From Propionibacteriales bacterium (GTDB lineage Bacteria > Actinomycetota > Actinomycetes > Propionibacteriales > Nocardioidaceae), in the NCBI GenBank assembly GCA_026392455.1, contig JAPLCB010000009.1, forward strand, positions 310,001-374,000: 64,000 bases of DNA. The letters are read 5' to 3'. How positions within the stretch are numbered: position 1 is the first letter of the stretch; each line of letters begins with the position of its first letter. Both the position numbers and the translations under genes were made by a program. The notes beneath the pieces were generated by a model, which ran no database searches, was not told where the DNA came from, and was given only the letters and a program-made list of their open reading frames with translations. Positions 1 through 9,356 of the stretch are shown one piece after another.

Positions 1-693
1 GTCGAGCGGCAGGACGGCGTTGCGCCGTACGGCGACCCCGACTGCCAGGTCGACGATCTTGCTGAGGTCCTTGCCGGTAGGCGCCTCGTCGAAGATCTTG
101 TAGGAACGCGACGCAGCCAGGTCCTCGAGCGCCCGGGTGCTGAAGCTCATCCAGGTCAGGTCGTCGGTCTCGGGGTTCTCGACCAGCTCAGGCAGCCAGA
201 GGCCCTCCTTGCGCAGCCGTCCGGGTGACTTCAGCTCGACGTGGATCCCGAGCCGGGTGCCGGTCCGCTGGGACTCGGCGTTGCGCAGCGCGATCACTTC
301 GGCCAGCGTCGGGATCGGCCAGCGTCCGTTGTGGGCCGCGCTCCCGGCACGCTTGCGCGGCCACCGCTCCCGGGTGGTGAGCTCACGGAGCTCGGCCAGG
401 GTGAAGTCGTGCACGAACCAGCCGGTCTCGACCCCGTCGCCGACCTCGATGCTGCGCTTGAGGTGCGCGAACTCCGGGCGGCTGGCGACGTCGGTGGTCC
501 GGGACAGCTCCAGGTCGTGCCGACAGACCAGGACACCGTCCTTGGTCGCGACGACGTCGAGCTCGACCGAGTCGGCGCCCAGCCGGTACGCGAGCTCGTA
601 GGCGCCGAGGGTGTGCTCGGGACGATGTCCGCTCGCACCCCGGTGAGCAATCACCAGAGGGTCTCCGAGGCGGCGGGAGGGGCGGGAGGCCAT
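1..693 (-). CDS. Glycerophosphodiester phosphodiesterase (3' end beyond window)
   Basis: Hydrolyses glycerophosphodiesters to glycerol-3-phosphate and an alcohol. Reading from the ATG at 693, 231 codons stay open to base 1, so the C-terminus is missing. The GDPD signature is clear: AHRGASGHRPEHT at residues 16-28 with H17, the metal-ligand segment SVELDV (E44, D46), and a second catalytic-type histidine H59 in CRHD. No signal peptide is visible, so a cytoplasmic enzyme acting on phospholipid-derived head groups is likely. It is divergent from the YbaK-like gene, with only about 70 bases between the two starts. Family assignment is firm; substrate is unknown. Confidence 0.9.
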   Translation of the reverse strand, partial: MASRPSRRLGDPLVIAHRGASGHRPEHTLGAYELAYRLGADSVELDVVATKDGVLVCRHDLELSRTTDVASRPEFAHLKRSIEVGDGVETGWFVHDFTLAELRELTTRERWPRKRAGSAAHNGRWPIPTLAEVIALRNAESQRTGTRLGIHVELKSPGRLRKEGLWLPELVENPETDDLTWMSFSTRALEDLAASRSYKIFDEAPTGKDLSKIVDLAVGVAVRRNAVLPLD

Positions 694-764
694 GGCATCA
701 GCGTGACCGGCTTCGGTGGACAGCAGGTGTCCCGCCGGACAACCGACCGTTTACGGTGCCTTTC

Positions 765-1310
765 ATGTTCGGCATCCACACTCTCGGCACCCTGACCACC
801 AGCCCGGCCCTGGACCGCCTCGATCTCGTCGGCGCACCGGTCGCTGACCTGCTCCGCACCTGGGAGCACGCCAAGCACGTCGGGGTGGTCGAGATCGACC
901 CGGCCCTGGCCGACACCGCCTCGACCGTCGAGGTGTACCGGGTCCCCTGGGAGGCTGGAGCGAACTGCGTCGTGGTGGCCGGGAAGCGCGAGGGCAACGA
1001 GCGGATCGCCGCCTGCGTCGTTCGCGGGGACACCCGCGCGGACGTGAACGACCGGGTCAAGCGGCTGCTCGACGTACGGAAGTGCTCGTTCCTGGACCAC
1101 GACCGCGCGGTCGCCGAGACCGGGATGGAGTACGGCGGGATCACCCCGATCGGACTGCCTACGGGATGGCGGCTGCTGCTCGACTCGCGGGTTCCGGAGA
1201 TCGGGACCGTCCTGATCGGCTCCGGCATCCGGGGGTCGAAGCTGGTCCTGCCCGGCAGGATCCTGGCCCTGCTGCCGGGAGCCGAGGTCGTCGAGGGCCT
1301 TGCTGGCTAG
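765..1310 (+). CDS. YbaK/EbsC (prolyl-tRNA editing-like) family protein
   Basis: Probable trans-editing deacylase or relative that hydrolyses mischarged aminoacyl-tRNA. The 181-residue product carries the family landmarks GMEYGGITPIGLP near residue 120 and IGSGIRGSKL near residue 150, plus a central segment with basic residues that resembles the tRNA-acceptor binding face. An in-frame GTG nine bases upstream (756) is an alternative start. Neither start has a clear Shine-Dalgarno sequence, so a leaderless message is possible. It stands alone between a divergent phosphodiesterase and the MMPL gene. Which aminoacyl-tRNA it edits cannot be told from sequence. Confidence 0.8.
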   Translation: MFGIHTLGTLTTSPALDRLDLVGAPVADLLRTWEHAKHVGVVEIDPALADTASTVEVYRVPWEAGANCVVVAGKREGNERIAACVVRGDTRADVNDRVKRLLDVRKCSFLDHDRAVAETGMEYGGITPIGLPTGWRLLLDSRVPEIGTVLIGSGIRGSKLVLPGRILALLPGAEVVEGLAG

Positions 1311-1376
1311 ACCGAAGCAGGATCTCAGGGGAAACCCCGAGGCGCGCTGTCCGTGGTTTCTGGTTCGATACCTGTC

Positions 1377-3530
1377 ATGCACCGACAGATCGCAGGCAGG
1401 CTGACCGGACCCGTCACCAAGTGGGTCGTGCTCGTGGGCGCGATCATCCTGGTCGGGATCATGGCGCCCCTCAACAGCAAGCTCATCGACGTCCAGAACA
1501 ACGAGGCGTCCTCGTGGCTGCCCCAGTCGGCCGAGTCGACCAAGGTCGTCGAGGAGCTCACCGGCACCGTCGACCCCAACGACATCCCGACCCTGGTCGT
1601 CTACCACCGTGACTCCGGGCTGACCGCTGGCGACCTGGCCGCGATGGACGAGGACGCGAAGGAGATCGAGAAGATCACGGGCGTCACCGCCCAGGGTGCC
1701 TTCTCCCCCAACGAGGCCAAGGCCCTGCAGGCCACCGGGGCGAAGGTCCCTGCGCTCCTCTCCGAGGACGGCAAGGTCGCCTTCGTCGCGTTCACCTTCA
1801 ACTTCGGGCAGAACGGCTGGCAGGACATCCCCGACGCCGCCAAGGAGGTCCGGGCCCTGTCGACGATCGACGGCGTCGACGTGCACCTGGCCGGCTTCGG
1901 TGGTCAGGCCTCGGACGCAGCGGAAGCCTTCGAGGGCATCGACACCAACCTGATCTTCATCACCCTCTTCGTCGTGATCATCATCCTGCTGTTCACCTAC
2001 CGCAGCCCGGTCCTGTGGGTGCTGCCGATCATCTCCGCCGGCTTCGCCTACATGATCTCCGGAGGCGTCGTCTACCTGCTCGCGAAGTACGCCGATCTCA
2101 CGGTCAACGGCCAGAGCCAGTCCATCCTCGGCATCCTGGTGATCGGGGCCGGCACCGACTACGCGCTCCTGCTGATCGCGCGCTACCGGGAGGAGCTCCG
2201 CCGCCACGAGGACCGGCACGAGGCGATGGCGTTCGCCCTCCACCGGGCCGCACCGGCGATCTTGGCCAGTGCGGCCACCGTCGTGATCGGCATGCTCTGC
2301 CTGGTCTTTGCCGACCTCAACTCGACCGCCGGCCTCGGGCCGGTGCTCGCCGTCGGCGTCGGCGTCACCTTCCTGATCATGGTGACCCTGCTGCCGGCCC
2401 TGCTGGTGATCTTCGGACGCTGGATGTTCTGGCCCAAGCGTCCGGCCTTCGGGTCCCCCGAGCCGACCGGTGCCGGTTTGTGGGCCCGGGTCGGCACCGC
2501 GATCACGCCGCGACCGCGGATGATCTGGGTAGCCACCACCGGGATTCTGCTGATCGCCTGCCTGGGCCTGTTCAAGCTCGACCCGTCCGGCCTGTCGACC
2601 GAGGAGACCTACACCAAGAAGTTCGACTCGATCCAGGGGCAGTCGCTGCTGGTCGACCACGGTCTCTCGGACACGTCCAACACGGTCCAGGTCGTCGCGA
2701 ACAGCGACCGGATCAGTGACGTCGAGGCCTCGCTCGCGGGGGTCGAGGGACTCGGCGCACCGACGCAGGTCAAGGACGTGGGTGACGGACGGTCCTACTT
2801 CGAGGCCACCGTCGGGGCAGACATCTCCTCGACCCAGGCCTTCGACATCGTCGAGGCGACCCGGGACGCCGTTCACAAGGTCTCCGGAGCGAACGCCCTG
2901 GTCGGCGGTGGCTCCGCGTTCTACCTCGACACGAAGATCGCCTCCGAGCGAGACAACAAGGTGATCATCCCGATCGTCCTGGTCGTCGTGTTCCTGATCC
3001 TGGTCCTGCTCCTGCGTGCCCTGCTCGCGCCGCTGATCCTGATGGGCACGGTGGTGCTCTCGTTCGGTGCCGCCCTCGGTATCTCGACCTTGCTGTTCAC
3101 CGAGGTGTTCACCCGGCTCTCGATCTTCGAGAGCAATGACGGCTTCGCGCACGCCGATCCCGGGTTCCCGTTGTTCACGTTCGTGTTCCTGGTCGCCCTG
3201 GGCATCGACTACAACATCTTCCTGATGACCCGGGTCCGCGAGGAGACCATGACGCACGGGACCCGCAAGGGCTCCCTGATCGCCCTGTCCTCGACCGGTG
3301 GCGTGATCACCTCGGCCGGTCTCGTCCTGGCGGCGACCTTCCTGGTGCTGGGGTCCCTGCCCCTGGTCTTCCTGGCTCAGCTCGGGGTGGCCGTCGCGCT
3401 CGGGGTCCTGCTCGACACGATGATCGTCCGGTCGGTCCTCGTGACGGCGATCAACCTCGACCTCGGCGGCAAGATCTGGTGGCCGAGCAAGCTCGACCGG
3501 GAGCCGGAGATCGTCTCCACGGACGCCTGA
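1377..3530 (+). CDS. MMPL/RND-superfamily membrane transporter
   Basis: Proton-driven exporter of the MMPL family, 717 residues in the inner membrane. One N-terminal transmembrane helix (about residues 15-35) is followed by an extracytoplasmic domain, a block of five or six helices starting near IFITLFVVIIILLF, a second soluble domain after PSGLSTEETYTKKFDS, and a second helix block starting at VIIPIVLVVVFLIL. Each helix block has the conserved acidic pattern GAGTDYALLL and ALGIDYNIFLMTR expected for proton relay. The ATG at 1377 is preferred over an in-frame GTG at 1353. Family members export lipids, siderophores or drugs; no neighbour indicates the substrate. Confidence 0.9.
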   Translation: MHRQIAGRLTGPVTKWVVLVGAIILVGIMAPLNSKLIDVQNNEASSWLPQSAESTKVVEELTGTVDPNDIPTLVVYHRDSGLTAGDLAAMDEDAKEIEKITGVTAQGAFSPNEAKALQATGAKVPALLSEDGKVAFVAFTFNFGQNGWQDIPDAAKEVRALSTIDGVDVHLAGFGGQASDAAEAFEGIDTNLIFITLFVVIIILLFTYRSPVLWVLPIISAGFAYMISGGVVYLLAKYADLTVNGQSQSILGILVIGAGTDYALLLIARYREELRRHEDRHEAMAFALHRAAPAILASAATVVIGMLCLVFADLNSTAGLGPVLAVGVGVTFLIMVTLLPALLVIFGRWMFWPKRPAFGSPEPTGAGLWARVGTAITPRPRMIWVATTGILLIACLGLFKLDPSGLSTEETYTKKFDSIQGQSLLVDHGLSDTSNTVQVVANSDRISDVEASLAGVEGLGAPTQVKDVGDGRSYFEATVGADISSTQAFDIVEATRDAVHKVSGANALVGGGSAFYLDTKIASERDNKVIIPIVLVVVFLILVLLLRALLAPLILMGTVVLSFGAALGISTLLFTEVFTRLSIFESNDGFAHADPGFPLFTFVFLVALGIDYNIFLMTRVREETMTHGTRKGSLIALSSTGGVITSAGLVLAATFLVLGSLPLVFLAQLGVAVALGVLLDTMIVRSVLVTAINLDLGGKIWWPSKLDREPEIVSTDA

Positions 3531-3585
3531 GAACCACGACCGCGGACCTCTGGACGAGTCGCGACAGCGGGGTTAGCGTGCTGCG

Positions 3586-3975
3586 GTGAGACGCACCCCG
3601 CACGAGAACGTCGCGACCGTCCTGGTCGCGCCCGGGGTGCTGCCCGACCTTGAGCTGGCAGCGATGGCGCTCGACCTGCGGGTCTGGCCGATCCGGACGG
3701 CCCCCATCTGCGAGGACGGTCCTCGGCAGGCGTTCCAGGTCCGGCGCGGGATGATCGAGGCCCACCAGGGCGACTGGGACCTCGCCGCGGACTGGACGCC
3801 GGTCTGGATCAGCTTCGGGGCACGCTGGCGGATCGGCGACGAACCGTTGCCCTGGACCGCCCACACCACGGTCTGGGACTTGTTGGCGTCGTACGCCGAG
3901 CACGTGCGCTTCACCCGCAAGCTCGGTGGCGTCGCCAAGCTGATCCTGCCGCCGGACATCGCGAGTGCCGCCTGA
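3586..3975 (+). CDS. Conserved-looking small protein of unknown function
   Basis: A 129-residue soluble protein starting at GTG. I do not recognise a family. It is rich in tryptophan (WPIRTAP, GDWDLAADWTPVW, WRIGDE) and ends in a basic-hydrophobic segment FTRKLGGVAKLILPPD. No signal peptide or transmembrane helix is seen. Base composition and third-position GC match its neighbours, which supports a real gene. It lies 55 bases after the MMPL gene on the same strand. Confidence 0.6.
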   Translation: MRRTPHENVATVLVAPGVLPDLELAAMALDLRVWPIRTAPICEDGPRQAFQVRRGMIEAHQGDWDLAADWTPVWISFGARWRIGDEPLPWTAHTTVWDLLASYAEHVRFTRKLGGVAKLILPPDIASAA

Positions 3976-4032
3976 GAAGGTCCTGGAACTCGTTCTAGGG
4001 GTCCAGATCACACGAACGGTGCTGGCGCCCGG

Positions 4033-4057
4033 ACCGTGACAGCATTACTGTCACGGT
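4033..4057. promoter_or_regulatory. Perfect 10-bp inverted repeat (operator candidate) before F420 oxidoreductase
   Basis: ACCGTGACAG at 4033-4042 and its exact complement at 4048-4057 are separated by five bases. It lies 41 bases upstream of the oxidoreductase start, where a promoter would be. The size and symmetry fit a TetR- or GntR-type operator. Its inner half-sites TGACAG/CTGTCA recur upstream of the aldehyde dehydrogenase gene near 20467-20484, with a spacer one base longer. Confidence 0.55.
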
Positions 4058-4098
4058 AGTTCGTCCCCGCTCACCTTCACGACCAGACAAGGCTGCAG

Positions 4099-5139
4099 AT
4101 GAAGATCTCGACCATGCTCATGTACGATGGCAACCCGCGCAGCGCCGCGGACCAGGTGACCGCCTGGGAGAAGGCCGGCCTGGACACGGTCTGGGTCGCC
4201 GAGGCCTACGGTTTCGACTCCCCCACCCTGATGGGTTACCTGGCTGCGAAGACCGAGACGGTCGAGATCGGCTCGGCGATCATGAACATCTACTCGCGCA
4301 CCCCTGGCGCCCTGCTCCAGACGGCCGCCGGCCTGGACAACGTCTCCGGCGGACGCGCGATCCTCGGCCTCGGCGCCTCCGGCCCGCAGGTGATCGAGGG
4401 CTTCCACGGCGTGCCCTACTCCAAGCCGATCGCGCGCACCCGCGAGGTCGTCGAGATCATCCGCGCCGGGATGCGCCGCGAGCCGCTGACCTCGGACGGC
4501 GAGTTCAAGCTCCCGTTGTCCAAGGAGCAGGGGGCCGTCACCGGCATGGGCAAGGCGCTGAAGCTGCTGACCAAGCCGGAGCGCTCCGAGGTCCCGATCT
4601 ACATCGCAGCGCTGGGCCCGAAGAACGTCGAGCTGGCCGCCGAGATCGCTGACGGCCTGCTGCCGCACCTGTACTACCCGGAGAAGATCGGCCAGGTGAT
4701 GGGCGACCCGATCGCTGCCGGCACCGCCAAGCGCGACCCCTCCTTGGGCGGCCTGAACATCGTGGCCGGCGGCAGGCTGGCCATCGGCGCGGGCCCGGAG
4801 ACCAAGGCGCTGCTGGACTTCGCCCGCCCGATCTTCGCGTTGTACATCGGCGGCATGGGCGCGAAGGGCAAGAACTTCTACAACGACCTCGCCTGCGCGT
4901 ACGGGTACGAGCAGGAGGCGACCGAGATCCAGGAGCTCTACCTCTCGGGCAAGAAGAAGGAAGCCGAGGCGCTGGTCCCGACCGAGTGGCTGGAGGCGGC
5001 CAACTTCGTCGGCCCCGCGTCGTACATCAAGGAGCGGATCGCTGCGTTCGCCGAGACCGGCGTGACCAGCCTGAACGTGACGCCGGTCGGCGCCGACCCG
5101 ACCGCCATGATCGCCGAGCTCAAGGGCCTGATCAGCTGA
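4099..5139 (+). CDS. F420-dependent LLM-class oxidoreductase
   Basis: Luciferase-like monooxygenase-fold oxidoreductase of 346 residues, a class that uses coenzyme F420 in actinobacteria to reduce or oxidise organic substrates. The fold shows in MKISTMLMY at the start, AGLDTVWVAEAYGFDSPT, the TETVEIGSAIMNIYSRTP strand, the GGRAILGLGASGPQVIEGFHG phosphate-binding segment split across residues 88-108, and VPIYIAALGPKNVELAAEIADG. The AAGGCTG upstream of the ATG is a weak ribosome site. A large hairpin follows the gene. The next gene is fbiC, so enzyme and cofactor biosynthesis are adjacent. The physiological substrate is not indicated. Confidence 0.9.
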   Translation: MKISTMLMYDGNPRSAADQVTAWEKAGLDTVWVAEAYGFDSPTLMGYLAAKTETVEIGSAIMNIYSRTPGALLQTAAGLDNVSGGRAILGLGASGPQVIEGFHGVPYSKPIARTREVVEIIRAGMRREPLTSDGEFKLPLSKEQGAVTGMGKALKLLTKPERSEVPIYIAALGPKNVELAAEIADGLLPHLYYPEKIGQVMGDPIAAGTAKRDPSLGGLNIVAGGRLAIGAGPETKALLDFARPIFALYIGGMGAKGKNFYNDLACAYGYEQEATEIQELYLSGKKKEAEALVPTEWLEAANFVGPASYIKERIAAFAETGVTSLNVTPVGADPTAMIAELKGLIS

Positions 5140-5154
5140 TCAATGCACGGTCCA

Positions 5155-5215
5155 CTGCAATTGTTGCTGCCGGGGCGGACGGGTGTCCGGCAGGCCCCGG
5201 CAGCAACAATTGCAG
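5155..5215 (+). terminator. Very long perfect hairpin after the F420 oxidoreductase
   Basis: Two 22-base arms at 5155-5176 and 5194-5215 are exact complements, with a 17-base loop that itself holds a GGAC/GTCC mini-stem at 5177-5188. It begins 15 bases after the stop codon at 5139. There is no T-run after the stem, as is common for actinobacterial terminators. It separates the oxidoreductase gene from fbiC on the same strand, so it may stop or attenuate read-through. Confidence 0.7.
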
Positions 5216-5314
5216 GCGCTGGTGCCGACCACGGGAATACCCCCGCACAATTCTCGTTGACCACTCTATGAGTCTTTGCACCACCGACCCGACTCCCCGG
5301 ATAGCCTGAGCACG

Positions 5315-7873
5315 ATGAGCATCACCGCCCAGCAGGTTCGTCGCGCACTGGTACGCGCCGAGCGCAGCGCTGCCCTGGACCAGGACGAGGCCACCGCGCT
5401 GCTGACCGCCCGCGGCGAGGACCTCGTCCGGCTGACCGCGGTCGCCGCCCGGATCCGCGACAAGGGCCTGGCCGACGCCGGACGCACCGGCGTCATCACC
5501 TACTCCCCCAAGGTGTTCATCCCGATCACCAAGCTCTGCCGCGACAAGTGCCACTACTGCACCTTCGTGGAGACCCCCGGCCAGTTGCGCCGTAAGGGTC
5601 AGGACATGTTCCTGTCCCCCGACGAGATCGTGGACATCGCCCGCCAGGGCGCAGCCCTCGGGTGCACCGAAGCGCTCTTCACCCTCGGAGACCGTCCCGA
5701 GGACCGCTGGCCCGAGGCCCAGGCCTGGCTCGACGAGGAGGGGTACGACTCGACGCTGGCGTACTGCCGCGCGATGGCGATCCGGGTCCTCGAGGAGACC
5801 GGTCTGCTCCCGCACCTGAACCCGGGCGTGATGTCGTGGGAGGAGATGAACCGGCTCAAGCCGGTCTCGCCCTCGATGGGGATGATGCTGGAGACCACGT
5901 CGCGGCGGATCTTCGAGACCAAGGGCGAGGCTCACTACGGCTCCCCGGACAAGGACCCCGAGGTTCGCCTCCGGGTGCTCGAGGACGCCGGTCGGCTCGG
6001 CGTCCCGTTCACCACCGGCCTGCTGATCGGCATCGGCGAGACCCTCGAGGAACGCGCGGAGTCGATCTTCGCCCTCCGGCGGGTCGCACGGCAGTACGGC
6101 AACATCCAGGAAGTCATCATCCAGAACTTCCGGGCCAAGCCGGACACCGCGATGCGGCACACCGACGACCTCGCCCTGGACGAGTACGTCGCCGCGATCG
6201 CCGTCTCCCGGATCCTGCTGGGCCCCAAGGTCCGGCTGCAGGCTCCCCCGAACCTCGTGGATCTGGCGGAGTGCCAGGCCCTGCTCGGAGCCGGGGTCGA
6301 CGACTGGGGCGGCGTCTCGCCCCTGACCCCGGACCACGTGAACCCCGAGCGCCCCTGGCCGTCGCTGGACCGGCTGCGCGACCTCACCGCCAGCGCCGGC
6401 TTCACCCTGAAGGCGCGACTGACCGCTCACCCGGAGTTCGTCCGCGCCGGCGAGCCCTGGATCGACCCCCGGGTGTCGGCCCACGTCGCCGCACTGGCCG
6501 GCGACGACGGCCTGGTGTCGAGCGAGATCACCGACGGCACCCGGCGTCCGAGCGGCCTGCCCTGGCAGGAGCCGGACGGTGGCTTCGCCTCCGTCGGTGG
6601 CGGAACGGGTCGTACCGACCTGCACGCGTCCGTTGACACCGAGGGTCGCAGTGCCGAGGTCCGCAGCGACTTCGAGAACGTGTACGGCGACTGGGACGAG
6701 CTCAAGAACGCGATCGCCCCGGACGAGAAGCACCCCCGTACGACGACCAGCCGGGCCGACAGCGAGGGGCTGTCGGCGCTCAGGGCCGCCGAGAAGGACC
6801 CCGGCAACCTCTCCGACGAGCACGCCCTCACCCTGATGACCGCCGAGGGCGACCTGCTCGCCCAGGTGATCCGGCTGGCGGACGACCTGCGCAAGCAGGT
6901 CTCGGGCGACGCAGTCACCTACGTGGTGAACCGGAACATCAACTTCACCAACGTCTGCTACGTCGGCTGCCGGTTCTGCGCCTTCGCGCAACGGCGTACC
7001 GACGCCGACGCGTACTCGCTGTCGATGGAGCAGGTCGCCGACCGCGCCGAGGAGGCCTGGGCCCTGGGAGCCACCGAGGTCTGCATGCAGGGCGGCATCG
7101 ACCCCGAGCTCCCGGGCACCGCGTACTTCGACATCGCGGGCGCGGTCAAGAAGCGGGTCCCCGACATGCACGTGCACGCCTTCTCCCCGATGGAGATCGT
7201 CAACGGGTCCTCGCGGACCGGGCTGAGCTTCGAGGACTTCCTGATCAAGGCCCGCGAGTCGGGCCTGGACACCATCCCCGGCACCGCAGCGGAGATCCTG
7301 GACGACGAGGTCCGCTGGGTGCTGACCAAGGGCAAGCTGCCGACCAAGACCTGGATCGAGATCGTCTCCACCGCGCACCGCGTCGGGGTCCGGTCGTCCT
7401 CGACGATGATGTACGGCCACGTCGACAACCCCCGGCACTGGGTCCAGCACCTGCGGGTGCTGTCCGGGATGCAGCAGAAGAACCTGGAGGACGGCATCGC
7501 CGGCTTCACCGAGTTCGTGCCGCTCCCGTTCGTGCACCACTCGGCGCCGATCTACCTGGCTGGTGTCGCGCGTCCCGGTCCGACGCTGCGCGACAACCTC
7601 GCGGTGCACGCGATGGCCCGGATCCTGCTGCACGGCCGGATCGACAACATCCAGACCAGCTGGGTGAAGCTCGGCCCGGACGGCACCCGCGCGATGCTGA
7701 ACGCCGGCGCCAACGACCTCGGCGGCACCCTGATGGAGGAGACCATCTCCCGGATGGCGGGCTCCGAGCACGGATCCGCGAAGACCGTCGAGGAGCTCGT
7801 CGAGATCGGCGTCGGGATCAACCGCCCGGTGGTGGAACGCACCACGACGTACGGTCGCCCTCTCCCCCGCTGA
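5315..7873 (+). CDS. fbiC: FbiC: 7,8-didemethyl-8-hydroxy-5-deazariboflavin synthase (CofG-CofH fusion)
   Basis: Makes the deazaflavin chromophore Fo of coenzyme F420 from tyrosine and a ribityl-uracil intermediate. It is a fusion of two radical-SAM enzymes that are separate proteins in archaea. The N-terminal CofG half has the 4Fe-4S motif CRDKCHYC near residues 75-82; the C-terminal CofH half has CYVGCRFC near residues 548-555. At 852 residues it matches actinobacterial FbiC. The ATG at 5315 is preferred because upstream in-frame codons read through non-conserved sequence. It follows an F420-dependent oxidoreductase. The two halves are joined by a variable linker around residues 400-500. 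Confidence 0.97.
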   Translation: MSITAQQVRRALVRAERSAALDQDEATALLTARGEDLVRLTAVAARIRDKGLADAGRTGVITYSPKVFIPITKLCRDKCHYCTFVETPGQLRRKGQDMFLSPDEIVDIARQGAALGCTEALFTLGDRPEDRWPEAQAWLDEEGYDSTLAYCRAMAIRVLEETGLLPHLNPGVMSWEEMNRLKPVSPSMGMMLETTSRRIFETKGEAHYGSPDKDPEVRLRVLEDAGRLGVPFTTGLLIGIGETLEERAESIFALRRVARQYGNIQEVIIQNFRAKPDTAMRHTDDLALDEYVAAIAVSRILLGPKVRLQAPPNLVDLAECQALLGAGVDDWGGVSPLTPDHVNPERPWPSLDRLRDLTASAGFTLKARLTAHPEFVRAGEPWIDPRVSAHVAALAGDDGLVSSEITDGTRRPSGLPWQEPDGGFASVGGGTGRTDLHASVDTEGRSAEVRSDFENVYGDWDELKNAIAPDEKHPRTTTSRADSEGLSALRAAEKDPGNLSDEHALTLMTAEGDLLAQVIRLADDLRKQVSGDAVTYVVNRNINFTNVCYVGCRFCAFAQRRTDADAYSLSMEQVADRAEEAWALGATEVCMQGGIDPELPGTAYFDIAGAVKKRVPDMHVHAFSPMEIVNGSSRTGLSFEDFLIKARESGLDTIPGTAAEILDDEVRWVLTKGKLPTKTWIEIVSTAHRVGVRSSSTMMYGHVDNPRHWVQHLRVLSGMQQKNLEDGIAGFTEFVPLPFVHHSAPIYLAGVARPGPTLRDNLAVHAMARILLHGRIDNIQTSWVKLGPDGTRAMLNAGANDLGGTLMEETISRMAGSEHGSAKTVEELVEIGVGINRPVVERTTTYGRPLPR

Positions 7874-7883
7874 ACCAGACCCA

Positions 7884-7897
7884 GCGCCGACCGGCGC
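7884..7897. terminator. Short GC hairpin between convergent genes
   Basis: GCGCC at 7884-7888 and GGCGC at 7893-7897 flank a four-base loop in the 43 bases between the stop of fbiC and the stop of the sugar permease gene. The position suits a bidirectional terminator. No T-run is present. Confidence 0.4.
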
Positions 7898-7916
7898 GGC
7901 GCGCCCCTCTCCGCCG

Positions 7917-9347
7917 TCAGCCGCGCTTGGACCGTTTCCGGCTGATCGCGTCGACCGCCGCCGCGAGCAGCAGCACGATCCCGGTGATGACCTGCTGCCA
8001 CTGGGCGTCGAGACTGGGCCGCAGCAGCAGCCCGTTCGGGATGATCACGATCACCAGAGCACCGATGACAGCGTCCCGCGGCTTGCCGCGTCCGCCGAAC
8101 AGCGACGTACCGCCGATGACGGCCGCGGCCACCGAGAAGAGCAGCGTGTTCCCGGCACCGAGGTCGAGCGACGCCGACGACTGGTACGACGAGAGCATGA
8201 CCACTCCGAAGGCGCCGAACGCCGAGCAGAGGATGAACGCGGTCACCTTCATGTGGACGACGTCGATGCCGGCTCGTCGCGCAGCCTCCTCGTTGCCACC
8301 GGTGGCGTACAGGTGCCGACCCCAGGTCGTCTTGGTCAGCAGCAGCGTGCAGATGACCATCAGCGTGATCACGATGGCAGCGGGCACCGGGATGCCGTCG
8401 ACGACGCGGTACCGGTTCAGGCCGCGGTTGTCGCTGGCCAGGATCGTCACGACCACCGCGACGACCGTCAGGATCCCACCGCGCAGGAGGACCAGGGCGA
8501 GCGCGTCGTGGGCCAGGCCGGCCCGCTTCGCGCGGATCGAGGTGTTCAACGTGTACGCCAGGTACCCGCCGACCAGCACCAGGATGAAGACCCAGCTCCA
8601 CAGCACGCTGAGGGTCCCGTAGGTCAGGTCGTGCCAGAGCTTGACCTGACCGACCGGCACCGGCTGCCCCTTCAGGGCGAACTGGACGACCCCCTGCCAG
8701 GCAAGGAACAGGGCCAGGGTCACCACGAAGCTGGGGATACCGACCTTGGCGACCAGGTACCCGTTCAGGGTGCCGATCGCAGCACCGATGCAGACCGCGG
8801 CGATGATGCCCGGGACGACGTGCTGGGTGAGGTTGGTGACCACCAGCACGAAGCCGATCGCAATCACCACCGACCCGGTCCAGGCCTTCAGCCAGGCGGC
8901 CAGTGCCGCAGCGATGGCCAGGCCGACGACCAGGGACCAGTACAGGAGGTCGGGGAGCTGACCGTTGAGCTGGCCGTTGAAGATCCCGATCGCGGCGATC
9001 CCGGCGGCCACGCCGCCCGCAGTACCTGCGGACAGGTCGATCTCCCCGAGCAGCAGCACGAAGACCAGCCCCAGGGCGATCACCGCGATGTAGGCGCCCT
9101 GACCGGGCAGGTTGCCGATGTTGTAGCGGGACAGGAACTTGTCGCTGACCTGCATGAAGATCAGGCCGAGGACGACCAGGCCGAGCACCGACGGCAGGGC
9201 TCCGGGATCTCCGGTACGCAGGCGACCGATCCACTCGCGGATGGCGATCGGGATGGTTCGCTCCTCGACGTCGAGCGAGAAGCTGCCCCGGTCGTTGGTC
9301 GGGAGCGTGCCTGCGGCGCCGACGGTCTCGGGAGGCTCGGGGGTCAT
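7917..9347 (-). CDS. CUT2 sugar ABC transporter permease
   Basis: Inner-membrane permease of a ribose/xylose/fructose-type ABC importer, 476 residues. About ten or more hydrophobic helices are visible, for example ALPSVLGLVVLGLIFMQV, GAYIAVIALGLVFVLLL and the family signature LLGEIDLSAGTAGG. The loop AGGNEEAARRAGIDV near residue 350 is the conserved cytoplasmic coupling region that docks on the ATPase. The length and the insertion between GVVQFAL and WSWVFIL fit the XylH-like branch. An AGGAG site precedes the ATG. It is last in an operon after the binding protein and ATPase. The sugar is not identifiable. Confidence 0.92.
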   Translation of the reverse strand: MTPEPPETVGAAGTLPTNDRGSFSLDVEERTIPIAIREWIGRLRTGDPGALPSVLGLVVLGLIFMQVSDKFLSRYNIGNLPGQGAYIAVIALGLVFVLLLGEIDLSAGTAGGVAAGIAAIGIFNGQLNGQLPDLLYWSLVVGLAIAAALAAWLKAWTGSVVIAIGFVLVVTNLTQHVVPGIIAAVCIGAAIGTLNGYLVAKVGIPSFVVTLALFLAWQGVVQFALKGQPVPVGQVKLWHDLTYGTLSVLWSWVFILVLVGGYLAYTLNTSIRAKRAGLAHDALALVLLRGGILTVVAVVVTILASDNRGLNRYRVVDGIPVPAAIVITLMVICTLLLTKTTWGRHLYATGGNEEAARRAGIDVVHMKVTAFILCSAFGAFGVVMLSSYQSSASLDLGAGNTLLFSVAAAVIGGTSLFGGRGKPRDAVIGALVIVIIPNGLLLRPSLDAQWQQVITGIVLLLAAAVDAISRKRSKRG

Positions 9348-9356
9348 CTCTGCTCC

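Noticed and set aside
651-3257. An 868-codon open frame on the minus strand opposite the MMPL gene, and similar long opposite-strand frames elsewhere
   Set aside because: High GC makes long spurious frames common. Composition is charged and repetitive, and the MMPL protein on the plus strand has all family motifs.
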